Under the pieces are notes generated by a model. The model was not told the DNA's origin and did not search any database. It saw only the letters and a list, made by a program, of their open reading frames with translations. A stretch of 64,000 bases of DNA from JAEUJM01 sp041918615 (GTDB taxonomy: Bacteria; Actinomycetota; Acidimicrobiia; Acidimicrobiales; DATDAH01), in NCBI GenBank assembly GCA_041918615.1, contig JAYRVH010000017.1:83448-147447 (forward strand), in the 5' to 3' direction. The position numbers and the translations under genes were made by a program. Below are positions 1 through 9,500 of this stretch, piece after piece (position 1 is the first letter of the stretch; each line of letters opens with the position of its first letter).

Positions 1-2416
1 GGAAGCCGTGGGCCACCGCCAGGCCGAGGCCCACCCCGCTGCCGTTCGGCTGGTCGCCCAGACGCTGAAACGGCAGGAACATGACCTCGCGGAGGTTCGG
101 GGCCACGCCGGGGCCCCTGTCGACCACCCGCAGGTCGACACACTCGCCGACGGCGCCGGCGAGCACGCGGACGGGCGCCTGTGGAGGGCCCGCCTGGACG
201 GCGTTGCCGACCACGTTGGCCACCGCCCGCTCGAGCAGAGCCGGGTCGGCGAGGACGCGCGGCAGGGTCTCCGGCACGTCGACGACGACGTCCGCCACCG
301 CGGTGCCGAGGCTCGCCAGCGCACCGGCGACCACCTCCTCGAGGCCGACGGGGCGCACGATGAGGTCGAGGGCGCCCGTCTCGAGCCGGCTCATGTCCAA
401 CAGGTTGCCGACCAGCGCATTGAGGCGGTCCGCCTCCTCGTCGATGGTCGCGAGGAACTCGCGCACCGCCTCCGGAGACCAGTCCACGTCCTGCTGCAGC
501 AGGCTCGTGGCGGAGGCCTTGATGGACGCCAATGGTGTGCGCAGGTCGTGCGACACCGCCCGGAGCAACGCCGTGCGCAACTGGTCGGTGTGGGCCAGAG
601 CGCCGGCTTCTGCCGCCTCGGCCTGCAGCGCCTGCCGCTCGAGCGCGGTGTGCAGGTGCGCCGCGAACGCATTGAGGACACGCAGGTCGTCGGCCCGGAG
701 CCGACGACCTGCGAGCACCAGCCGGGCACCGTTGTCCAGCTCGAGGGTGGATCCATCGCCGGTCGGGGCTGTCGGTGCCGACTGGCCGGCGCTCGCCTCC
801 ACCCGCCAGGTGCCCGCGGTCTCGCCGGGCACCAACAGCGCCACCGCATCCAGTGAGAAGGTCGAGCGCAGCCGGTCGAGCAGGCTCGTCAGCGGATCAT
901 CCTCACGCACCAGCCCACCGGTGACCCGGGCCAGGGCCTCGGCCTCCGCAGTTGCGCGTGCAGCGTCCGCCCGCCGGCGTGCCGCCTGGCTCACCAGCCC
1001 ACTGATGATGACGGCCACGGCCACGAAGACCACCAGGGCGAAGGCGTTCTCTCCTTTGGCGATCGTGAACGTGTAGAGCGGCGGCGTGAAGAACCAGTTC
1101 AACGCCAGCGAGCCCGTCACGGCGCAGAGCACGGCGGGCACGGCTCCGCCGACGGTGGCCACTGCGACGACGAGCAACAGGTAGACCAGCATGTCGGCGG
1201 GCAGGTCGAGGTACTGGCGGCTGTTTGCCAGGACCAGGGTGACGAGCGGCACCCCCACGAGTGTGACCACCACACCGGCGATCTGACGGCGCGACGACAG
1301 GGCCGACGGCCGCACGGTCGGGAGCGCGGGCACCTCGCCGTCGTCGGTCTCCTGGCTGATGACGTGGACGTCGATGGGCCCCGACGCCCGCACGACCGCG
1401 TTGATCACCGAGCCACGGACCACTTCGGACCAGCGGGACCGCCGGCTCGCCCCCAGGACGATCTGGGTGGCGTTCTGGGAGCGGGCGAAGGTCAACAGGG
1501 TGGTGGCCACCTCGGCACCGACCACCTCGTGATAGGCGCCCCCGAGGTCTTCGAGCAGGCGGCGATGGGCGACCAACAGGTCGCTCGGTGCGGCGGACAA
1601 GCCGTCGCCGACACTGATGTGGACGCCGATCAGGTCGGCTTTCGACCGCATGGCCATCCGGGCGGCCCGCCGGATCAGGTGCTCACTGCTCGGTGCCCCG
1701 GTGAGGGCGACGACCACGCGCTCCCGGGTCTCCCACGGCCCCTGGATGCCGTGGTCCGCCATGTAGTCGGTGAGCGACTCGTCAACCTTGTCGGCCACCC
1801 ACAGCAGGGCCAGCTCCCGCAGGGCCCCCAGGTTTCCCTCGCGGAAGTAGTTGCCCAACGCAGCGTCGACCTTGTCGGGGGCGTAGATGTTGCCGTGGGC
1901 CATACGCCGGCGCAGTGCCTCGGGCGTCATGTCCACGAGCTCGACCTGGTCGGCCTGGCGCACGAACTCGTCGGGGATGGTCTCCTGCTGCCGCACCCCG
2001 GTGATGCGCTCGACCACGTCGTTCACCGACTCGAGATGCTGGATGTTCAGGGTGGACAGCACATCGATTCCCGCCGCGACCAGGTCGCTGACGTCCTGCC
2101 AGCGCTTGGCGTGGCGGCTGCCCGGGACGTTGGTGTGGGCCAACTCGTCGACCAGGACCACCGCCGGCTTGCGGTCCAGCACCGCGTCGATGTCCATTTC
2201 CTCGAACTCGCTGCCCCGGTGCACGAGTCGCCGCCGAGGCACCACCTCGAGGTCGGCCAGCTGGGACTCGGTGTTGGCCCGCCCGTGGGTCTCGACGAAG
2301 CCCACCACGACGTCTGTGCCCCGGTCCTGACGCCGCTTGCCCTCGTTCAACATGGCGAAGGTCTTGCCGACGCCGGGCGCGGCCCCGAGGTAGATGCGGA
2401 GCTTGCCCCGGGCCAT
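1..2416 (-). CDS. kdpD: KdpD osmosensitive K+ channel sensor histidine kinase (3' end cut by window edge)
   Basis: Sensor kinase of the KdpD/KdpE system that induces kdpFABC when potassium is scarce. The ATG at 2416 opens a frame that runs off the left edge; about 805 residues are visible. Order seen: N-terminal KdpD domain with P-loop GAAPGVGKT near residue 11, a universal-stress-protein-like region, DUF4118 membrane segments at roughly residues 375-466, a HisKA domain with H-box SHDLRTPLAS (His about 623), an ATPase N-box NVVGNAV near 734, and a G-box GVGLGLAVAHG at the very edge. About 30 C-terminal residues are missing compared with the family. It lies 102 bp behind kdpC on the same strand; kdpE is presumably just beyond the edge. 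Confidence 0.95.
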   Translation of the reverse strand, partial: MARGKLRIYLGAAPGVGKTFAMLNEGKRRQDRGTDVVVGFVETHGRANTESQLADLEVVPRRRLVHRGSEFEEMDIDAVLDRKPAVVLVDELAHTNVPGSRHAKRWQDVSDLVAAGIDVLSTLNIQHLESVNDVVERITGVRQQETIPDEFVRQADQVELVDMTPEALRRRMAHGNIYAPDKVDAALGNYFREGNLGALRELALLWVADKVDESLTDYMADHGIQGPWETRERVVVALTGAPSSEHLIRRAARMAMRSKADLIGVHISVGDGLSAAPSDLLVAHRRLLEDLGGAYHEVVGAEVATTLLTFARSQNATQIVLGASRRSRWSEVVRGSVINAVVRASGPIDVHVISQETDDGEVPALPTVRPSALSSRRQIAGVVVTLVGVPLVTLVLANSRQYLDLPADMLVYLLLVVAVATVGGAVPAVLCAVTGSLALNWFFTPPLYTFTIAKGENAFALVVFVAVAVIISGLVSQAARRRADAARATAEAEALARVTGGLVREDDPLTSLLDRLRSTFSLDAVALLVPGETAGTWRVEASAGQSAPTAPTGDGSTLELDNGARLVLAGRRLRADDLRVLNAFAAHLHTALERQALQAEAAEAGALAHTDQLRTALLRAVSHDLRTPLASIKASATSLLQQDVDWSPEAVREFLATIDEEADRLNALVGNLLDMSRLETGALDLIVRPVGLEEVVAGALASLGTAVADVVVDVPETLPRVLADPALLERAVANVVGNAVQAGPPQAPVRVLAGAVGECVDLRVVDRGPGVAPNLREVMFLPFQRLGDQPNGSGVGLGLAVAHGF

Positions 2417-2423
2417 CTATCCT

Positions 2424-2445
2424 GCCTCGCCGAGGGCGGCGAGGC
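2424..2445 (-). promoter_or_regulatory. Hairpin just upstream of the kdpD start
   Basis: A perfect 8-bp stem (GCCTCGCC / GGCGAGGC) with a 6-nt loop lies in the kdpC-kdpD gap and ends 7 bases before the kdpD ATG. No T-run follows it. It abuts the weak Shine-Dalgarno (GGCAGGATAG), so it could lower kdpD translation or mark a processing or attenuation point that keeps the kinase below the transporter. This role is inferred from position only. Confidence 0.35.
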
Positions 2446-2518
2446 CCCTTCGGGACCCGGTGCCAACGAGTCCCGCTGCCCCGCTCCGCTCCGGAGCCTC
2501 GTGGATCATGGCGTCAAT

Positions 2519-3087
2519 CTATGAGACCCGGTCGAGGGCGAGGTTCAGCTCGAGGCCGTTCACCCCTGCCTCACCCAGGAACCCCAGCGTCGGTCCGTCG
2601 GTGTTGTCGTCGATCAGCGCCAGCACCTCGTCGACCGACAGGCCACGGGCCTCGGCGACCCGCTCGGCCTGGAGGCGGGCGTTGGCCACCGAGATGTGCG
2701 GGTCGAGCCCCGAGGCCGACGCGGTGACCGCGTCGACCGGGACCAGGGAGTCGGCCTCCAGCCCGTTGCGCTCGCGGTAGGCGACCGACCGCTCCTCGAT
2801 GGTGGCGAGCAGGTCGGGGTTGTTGGGCCCCAGGTTCGACGCCGCGCTCGCGCTGCCGTCGTAACCGTCTCCGGCTGCCGAGGGCCGGCTCTCGAAGTAC
2901 CCGTCGCCGGTGAACACCTGGCCGATCAGCGACGACCCGACGGCTTCGCCGTCCACCGTCACGATCGAACCGTCGGCCTGGTCGCCGAAGAGCGCCTGGG
3001 CGACCCCGGTGATGGCCAGGGGGTAGGCGATGCCCACCAGCACCGTGATGACCGCCAGCAGGCGGAGGGCGGGCAGCAGTTGGCGTC

Positions 3088-3091
<4 letters not shown>
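2519..3091 (-). CDS. kdpC: KdpC, potassium-transporting ATPase subunit C
   Basis: Accessory subunit of the KdpFABC potassium pump, anchored by one membrane helix and thought to support the ATP-driven KdpB. The 190-residue length is normal for the family. Residues about 8-34 form the single N-terminal helix, starting MRRQLLPALRLLAVITVLVG. Downstream are the conserved GSSLIGQ, a SRPSAAGDGYDGSASAASNLGPNN-type region, and the C-terminal DPHIS and VNGLELN motifs. Its ATG overlaps the kdpB stop (ATGA), so it is translationally coupled to kdpB. Confidence 0.97.
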
Positions 3092-5134
<2,043 letters not shown>

Positions 5135-5142
<8 letters not shown>

Positions 5143-5221
5143 TGAATGCGCTCCTGGAGGTGCGGTGAGCGAGGGACGAGCGAGACATGACGATCGCGAT
5201 GAGCGATGAGCGAAGAGCCAT
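5135..5221 (-). CDS. 28-aa ORF bridging kdpA and kdpB (possible coupling peptide)
   Basis: A short ATG frame starts inside the kdpA stop (TGATG) and its own TGA falls inside the first codons of kdpB (GTGGCTGA), so ribosomes leaving kdpA could traverse the 78-bp gap. The peptide, starting MALRSSLIAIVMSRSSLAH, is not recognised. The DNA is full of repeated GAGCGA/GATGAGCG units, so the frame may simply be a by-product of a low-complexity spacer. Whether it is translated is unknown; the two overlaps are the only evidence. Confidence 0.3.
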
Positions 5222-6927
5222 CAGGAGAGGCCCTCCACGATCGGTCCCAGCGCAAGCACCGGGAAGTAGGTGAGCCCGACGACGATGATGATCACGCCGA
5301 TGAGCAGACCGACGAACAGCGGGGTGCCCGTGGGGAAGGTTCCCGCCGACACGGGTGCCGGCTGTTTGCGCACCAGCGAGCCGGCGATGGCCAGGGCGGG
5401 CACGATCAACAGGAAGCGGCCCACCAGCATCGATAGGCCGAGCGTGGTGTTGTACCAATCGGTGTTGGCGGTGAGCCCCCCGAAAGCCGAGCCGTTGTTG
5501 TTGGCCGCCGAGGTGAACGCGTAGGCGATCTCGGTGAGGCCGTGCGGGCCGAGGTTGGCCCGCGACGCCAAGGCCGAATCCAACAAGAGCGATGCGCCGG
5601 TGAAGCAGAGCACCGCCACCGGCACCGCCAGTATGTACAGCACGACCAGCTTCATCTCCGCGGCCTGGATCTTCTTGCCCAGGTACTCGGGGGTGCGACC
5701 GACCATGAGACCGGCGATGAACACCGCCAACAGGGCGAAGATCAACATGCCGTAGAGGCCGGCGCCCACGCCGCCGGGACTGACCTCGCCCAGCATCATG
5801 TTCACCAGTGGCACCGTGCCACCGAAGGCGGTGAAGCTGTCGTGCGAGGCGTTGACCGCGCCGGTCGAGGTACCAGTGGTGGAGGCCGCGAACAGACCGG
5901 AGGCGACGGGGCCGAAGCGGACCTCCTTGCCCTCGAGGTTCCCGCCCGACTGGGTGGAGGTCACCGCCTGGTCGACCCGGAGCGAGTCGAGTTGGTCGTT
6001 GCCGCCGGATTCGAACCCCATGGCCAGGCCCGCGGCCGAGGCCCAGAGGATGAACATGGCCGCGAACACGACCCAGCCCTGCTTCTGGTCCTTCACCATG
6101 CGCCCGTAGGCGTAGGTGAGCGCAAAGGGGATCATCAGCAGCCCGAAGATCTCGAGCAGGTTCGTGAGCCCGTCCGGGTTCGACAGTGGGTGCGCCGAGT
6201 TGGCGTTCCAGAAGCCGCCCCCGTTGGTGCCCAGTTGCTTGATCGCCTCCTGGCTGGCACTCGGGCCACCGGGGATCGACTGGGTGGCGCCCTCGACAGT
6301 GGTGACCTCGGTGAAGCCATGCAGGTTCTGCACCACACCCCGGCCGACCAGCACGAGGGCCAGCACGACCGCCAGCGGCAGCAGCAGGCGCAGGGTGGCC
6401 CGCATCAGGTCGACCCAGAAGTTGCCGACGGTGGTCCCCCGCCGTCGGGCCAGGCCCCGGATCAGGGCGACGGCGACGGCCAGGCCGACCGCGGCCGAAA
6501 CGAAGTTCTGCACCGCCAGCCCGGCCATCTGGATGAGATGGCTCATGGCCAGCTCGCCGCCGTAGTTCTGCCAGTTGGTGTTGGTGACGAAGCTGACGGC
6601 GGTGTTGAACGCCAGCGTCGGCGCCACGCCTACGGCGTCGGTCGGGTTCAGCGGCAGCACGCCCTGGATGCGCTGCAGAAGGTAGAGGAAGAGCACCGAC
6701 ACCGCGCTGAAGGCCAGCAGCGAGTAGGCGTAGATGTTCCAGCGCTGCTCGCGTTCGGGATCGACCCCGACGAGCCGGTAGATGAAGCGCTCGATCGGGA
6801 GGAAGAACCGGTCGCCGGGCGCCGAACCGCCTCCGAAGACCCGAGCGACGTAGGGGCCAAGCAGGCGCGTGCTGAGGGAGAGCAACCCGATCAGCGCCGC
6901 CAGTTGCAGCCACCCTGCAGCGGTCAT
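5221..6927 (-). CDS. kdpA: KdpA, potassium-binding and translocating subunit
   Basis: Channel-like subunit of KdpFABC, related to the Trk/Ktr/HKT superfamily, which carries the selectivity filter. The 568 residues match the family (about 557-600) and the protein is hydrophobic throughout. Family motifs include TNTNWQNYGGE and LGTNGGGFWNANSAHP near the first and second P-loop regions, TSAANNNGSAFGG, and MLVGRFLLIVPALAIAGSL near the end. The ATG overlaps the kdpF stop (TGATG). It lies upstream of kdpB with a 78-bp gap, unusual in an otherwise fully overlapping operon. Confidence 0.98.
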   Translation of the reverse strand: MTAAGWLQLAALIGLLSLSTRLLGPYVARVFGGGSAPGDRFFLPIERFIYRLVGVDPEREQRWNIYAYSLLAFSAVSVLFLYLLQRIQGVLPLNPTDAVGVAPTLAFNTAVSFVTNTNWQNYGGELAMSHLIQMAGLAVQNFVSAAVGLAVAVALIRGLARRRGTTVGNFWVDLMRATLRLLLPLAVVLALVLVGRGVVQNLHGFTEVTTVEGATQSIPGGPSASQEAIKQLGTNGGGFWNANSAHPLSNPDGLTNLLEIFGLLMIPFALTYAYGRMVKDQKQGWVVFAAMFILWASAAGLAMGFESGGNDQLDSLRVDQAVTSTQSGGNLEGKEVRFGPVASGLFAASTTGTSTGAVNASHDSFTAFGGTVPLVNMMLGEVSPGGVGAGLYGMLIFALLAVFIAGLMVGRTPEYLGKKIQAAEMKLVVLYILAVPVAVLCFTGASLLLDSALASRANLGPHGLTEIAYAFTSAANNNGSAFGGLTANTDWYNTTLGLSMLVGRFLLIVPALAIAGSLVRKQPAPVSAGTFPTGTPLFVGLLIGVIIIVVGLTYFPVLALGPIVEGLS

Positions 6928-7016
6928 CAGAACTTCTCTGGGAACACGAGGGCAGCAACCAGGTAAGCGACCACGAACAGCGCTATCACCAGCCCGGCAA
7001 CATTGTCGAAGGTCAT
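6927..7016 (-). CDS. kdpF: KdpF, small stabilising subunit
   Basis: A 29-residue single-helix protein, starting MTFDNVAGLVIALFVVAYLV and ending FPEKF, the classic KdpF size and tail. KdpF sits at the KdpA/KdpB interface and stabilises the complex in the membrane. The start at 7016 is chosen because it gives the standard length and overlaps the stop of the upstream 53-aa gene as TGATG; its own stop overlaps the kdpA ATG the same way. A longer in-frame start at 7109 exists but would add an arginine-rich leader unlike KdpF. Confidence 0.93.
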   Translation of the reverse strand: MTFDNVAGLVIALFVVAYLVAALVFPEKF

Positions 7017-7177
7017 CAGACGGTCACCTCGTCGTCGGATCGGTCGGATCGGTCGGCCGCCGGGTCGAGCGGCTCGGGCAGCTCGTCGGGGCCGATGATC
7101 CGGTCGCACGCGACCACGAACAACGAGGCGAGGGCGAAGAACGCCATCACGATCGCCACGAACAGGACGTCAGCCAT
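7016..7177 (-). CDS. 53-aa single-pass membrane protein between DUF4118 protein and kdpF
   Basis: Reads MADVLFVAIVMAFFALASLF then VVACDRIIGPDELPEP and an acidic tail ending SDDEVTV. One transmembrane helix spans about residues 4-24, followed by a probably cytoplasmic charged tail. A strong GGAGGAGGAAC ribosome site lies just upstream, and both ends overlap neighbouring genes as TGATG. The location, size and coupling suggest an extra small subunit or assembly factor of the Kdp pump, but I do not recognise a named family. Confidence 0.8.
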   Translation of the reverse strand: MADVLFVAIVMAFFALASLFVVACDRIIGPDELPEPLDPAADRSDRSDDEVTV

Positions 7178-7950
7178 CAGTTCCTCCTCCGGACATCCGG
7201 GCTGTGGGACGCCAGTGCGGCACCCAACTGGTCGGCCAGGGCGAACGCGTCCCGCCTGGCGTCGGGGGTGAACCCACCGGCCGCGGCGGGCTCGTGCGGG
7301 ATCAGCAGGAAACGACCCACCGACCGCTCACCGACGGTGACCGGGAGCTCGACCGCCCACGAGTTCGGGTCGCCGGTGAGTGGGGGGACGCCGGCGGGGA
7401 CGGTGACGCCGTGGCGGGTCAACCGCGGCACCGGATGGTCGACCGGTTCGCGCTGGTAGCGGCAGAACCAGAGCCCGAGCACGTCGCCGATCTCCTCCTC
7501 GAGCATCGGGATCAGGTCGGCGGGGTCGGCCGCGGCCGCCAGGTGCGCAGTCCGCCGCAGTCGCACGACCTCGTCTTCGCGGGTGTGGGCCTCTTGCTTG
7601 GCCCGCTGGGTCCGCACCACGATCTCGCCGACGAGCACGCCGACGACGAACAGCAGCACCGTGGTGATCCGGTCGACCCGGGCGTCGACTTGCATCGTGT
7701 AGTGCGGCACGGTGTGGAAGAAGTCGTACGCGAGCGCGGCGGCGAACGATCCGGCCACGCCTGCGGCCCGACCGCCGATCGCGGCCGCGGCCACGATCCC
7801 CACCACGAGCACCAGGGCCACGTTCGTGTTGCCGAGCCACGACCGCACTGGGACGAGCGCGCCGGCCAGGGCCACGAGACCGATACTGCCGACCAGCCCC
7901 GAGACGAACGGATCGAGGGGTTGCATCCGTGTCGATGTCATGCCCGACAT
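7177..7950 (-). CDS. DUF4118 (KdpD-type) membrane protein with GAF-like C-terminus, no kinase
   Basis: A 257-residue protein with four predicted membrane helices (about residues 14-110) resembling the DUF4118 sensor module of KdpD, including the YDFFHTVPHYTMQVD-type stretch. A short coiled segment (about 113-135) and a soluble GAF-like region to the end follow. No HisKA or HATPase motifs and no P-loop are present. It is the first gene of the kdp operon, coupled by TGATG to the 53-aa protein. It may be a sensor accessory that tunes KdpD or the pump; this role is inferred. Alternative start codons lie close together near 7950 (MSGMTSTRM). Confidence 0.85.
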   Translation of the reverse strand: MSGMTSTRMQPLDPFVSGLVGSIGLVALAGALVPVRSWLGNTNVALVLVVGIVAAAAIGGRAAGVAGSFAAALAYDFFHTVPHYTMQVDARVDRITTVLLFVVGVLVGEIVVRTQRAKQEAHTREDEVVRLRRTAHLAAAADPADLIPMLEEEIGDVLGLWFCRYQREPVDHPVPRLTRHGVTVPAGVPPLTGDPNSWAVELPVTVGERSVGRFLLIPHEPAAAGGFTPDARRDAFALADQLGAALASHSPDVRRRN

Positions 7951-7984
7951 CTACCCCGTTGACGACCGTTCCGGAAGGGCCTTG

Positions 7985-8051
7985 ATGCCGTATTGGCGCG
8001 CTCGGTATGACCCCTGACGCAACCCTGACGACCGGTCGGACGCGACCGGTC
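7985..8051 (-). promoter_or_regulatory. kdp operon promoter region with OmpR-family type direct repeat
   Basis: Read on the minus strand, CGTCAGGG occurs twice with an 11-bp period (8012-8019 and 8023-8030), the spacing typical of OmpR/KdpE-family dimers bound head to tail. About 16 bases downstream is a CAATAC element that could serve as the -10. Immediately upstream, the palindrome GACCGGTC occurs twice with a 14-bp period (8030-8037, 8044-8051). The repeats are seen directly; assigning them to KdpE is inference from their place before kdp. Confidence 0.5.
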
Positions 8052-8069
8052 GACAGCGCCCGGTGCCGG

Positions 8070-8345
8070 TCACCCAAGCAGCGTGACGGTCCGCGCCTGA
8101 CCCGCGCCGACGGCGTTGACGGCCCGGACCCGCACCGTGTAGGTCCGGCCCTGGTCGGGCGGTCCGAGAGGGCACCGGCATGGTCGACCACAAGACCCTC
8201 GCCGCCGTCCCCCGGGCACACATCGGGCACGGCGACCTCGAAGTCGCCCGCGCACAGGTGCTGGGTGGCGTCGAAGGTCACGCCGTAGGTGGCCGCGCAC
8301 TCTGCCGCGTCGACCATCGAGGAGCCCTTCACGGTCGTGGCCATG
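8070..8345 (-). pseudogene. Remnant of a trypsin-like serine protease with Fn3 C-terminus
   Basis: One minus frame reads a trypsin C-terminal core: a cysteine-containing AECAATYG segment, then HLCAGD, then CPGDGGEGLVVD. This matches the family pattern around the catalytic serine (GDSGGPL), but the serine is gone. The downstream half continues only after a frame change and reads GRTYTVRVRAVNAVGAG, a typical fibronectin type III end, with a stop at 8070. Most of both domains is missing. No usable start or ribosome site is evident. It is interpreted as a decayed secreted protease gene left between the kdp operon and the Uma2 gene. Confidence 0.6.
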
Positions 8346-8366
8346 GCGCCCGGCGGCGCGAACGGG

Positions 8367-8879
8367 CTACCAGTCGATCTGGGCGGAGATCTCGGCGACC
8401 TCGACCCCGAGCAACTCACTGCGCACGACACCGACGTACAGGCCATCGATCAGGGCGAACCAGTCGAGTCGCTCCTCGTCGGGCTCGAGGACGACGATCT
8501 CATCGACGCCGTGGCGGGCGTAGAAGTCGAACTTCTCGTAGGTCTCGTCGTCCGGCGACCGGATCTCGACGATGACGGCCGCCGTCGCCAGGTACACCTC
8601 GTCCGGGGTGTCTCGGTGGAAGCCGTGGTCCGGGATCCGGAAGTCGTCAGGCTCGCCGAGGTTGAAGATCGTGGTGGCGGTCAGGCCGGCCGCATCGCCG
8701 AGGGGTCCCAGGACCCGTAGCAACTGCGCGTCGAGCCGGCCGTGTCGGCCGTGTGGTGCAGGAACCACGTGGTAGTCGCCTTGCCAGATCTCGTCGAAGG
8801 AGTCCTGGCCCAGACGACGGCGCTTCTCGATGAGCGCCTCGACTTCGGGAGGGCGTGACCCGAGCACCACGGTCTTCAT
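8367..8879 (-). CDS. Uma2 family (DUF820) PD-(D/E)XK endonuclease-like protein
   Basis: A 170-residue protein whose C-terminal half matches the Uma2 fold: RIPDHGFHRD, then VIVEIRSPDDETYEKFDFYA, then HGVDEIVVLEPD. The E-x-x-S and K residues correspond to the predicted PD-(D/E)XK metal site. Uma2 proteins are abundant in cyanobacteria and actinobacteria; their cellular role is not established and many may be solitary. The ATG at 8879 gives MKTVVLGSRPPEVEALIEKR, a plausible N-terminus. It is divergent from the dehydrogenase genes starting at 8961. Confidence 0.8.
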   Translation of the reverse strand: MKTVVLGSRPPEVEALIEKRRRLGQDSFDEIWQGDYHVVPAPHGRHGRLDAQLLRVLGPLGDAAGLTATTIFNLGEPDDFRIPDHGFHRDTPDEVYLATAAVIVEIRSPDDETYEKFDFYARHGVDEIVVLEPDEERLDWFALIDGLYVGVVRSELLGVEVAEISAQIDW

Positions 8880-8960
8880 GAGCCGGAGGGTAGCGAACGC
8901 GGCCACGCACGGGAAGGGTAGGTTCACGCCATCGCGAGCTGGCTGACGGGCAACGAATAC

Positions 8961-9500
8961 GTGAACCTCGAGGCGGCGGTCGACCGTCTCATCCCACCCG
9001 ACGGCGATGGCGCTCCCGGAGCGAGAGCGGGAGGCGTGGTCGACTACATCGACGGGCTGCTCGGCGCCTTCACCGTCGACCCGCCCCACATCTGGGCCGG
9101 CGGCCCGTACTCGGGTCGCCACGGCGGCGACGCCTCGTTCGACGGGTTCACCCGGCTCGGAGCGCTGGAGGAACTCGCCTGGCGGACCCGGATCGAGGGC
9201 TCCCGCGGGATCCCCGAGCGGGAGTGGAACGGACCGGTGGTCGGCCTCCAGGAGCAGTACCGTGCCGGCCTCGCACGACTCGGCCACGACTTCGTGCTCC
9301 TCCCGCCCGACGAGCAGGACGAGCTCCTCGACGCCGACCACGACTTCAAGCGCCTGCTCTACACCCACGCCTGCGAGGGCCTGTACGGCGACCCGGCCTA
9401 CGGCGGCAACCGGGACGGCATCGGTTGGCGCTCGATCGGCTTCGCCGGCGACAGCCAGCCCCGCGGGTACACCGACGCCGAGGTGTCCGGCCGTGGCTGA
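8961..9500 (+). CDS. Gluconate 2-dehydrogenase subunit 3 family protein
   Basis: Small subunit that accompanies FAD-dependent GMC dehydrogenases. The 179 residues contain the family opening AAVDRLIPPDGDGAPGA and GVVDYIDGLL, a middle LARLGHDFVLLPPDEQDELL, and the C-terminal YGDPAYGGNRDGIGW followed by GFAGDSQPRGY, all typical. The GTG start at 8961 is chosen for family length. Unlike many relatives, no Tat or Sec signal is visible, so the complex is probably cytoplasmic or uses another route. The stop overlaps the next gene's start by 8 bases, indicating coupled translation. Confidence 0.85.
   Translation: MNLEAAVDRLIPPDGDGAPGARAGGVVDYIDGLLGAFTVDPPHIWAGGPYSGRHGGDASFDGFTRLGALEELAWRTRIEGSRGIPEREWNGPVVGLQEQYRAGLARLGHDFVLLPPDEQDELLDADHDFKRLLYTHACEGLYGDPAYGGNRDGIGWRSIGFAGDSQPRGYTDAEVSGRG

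Noticed and set aside
1364..2524. 386-aa plus-strand frame opposite kdpD
   Set aside because: Antisense shadow of kdpD, which has full family motifs; the frame is His/Gly/Val-rich without any domain.
6927..7109. 60-aa version of KdpF
   Set aside because: The added N-terminus is arginine/proline-rich and lies in the frame shadow of the 53-aa gene; the 29-aa form is standard.
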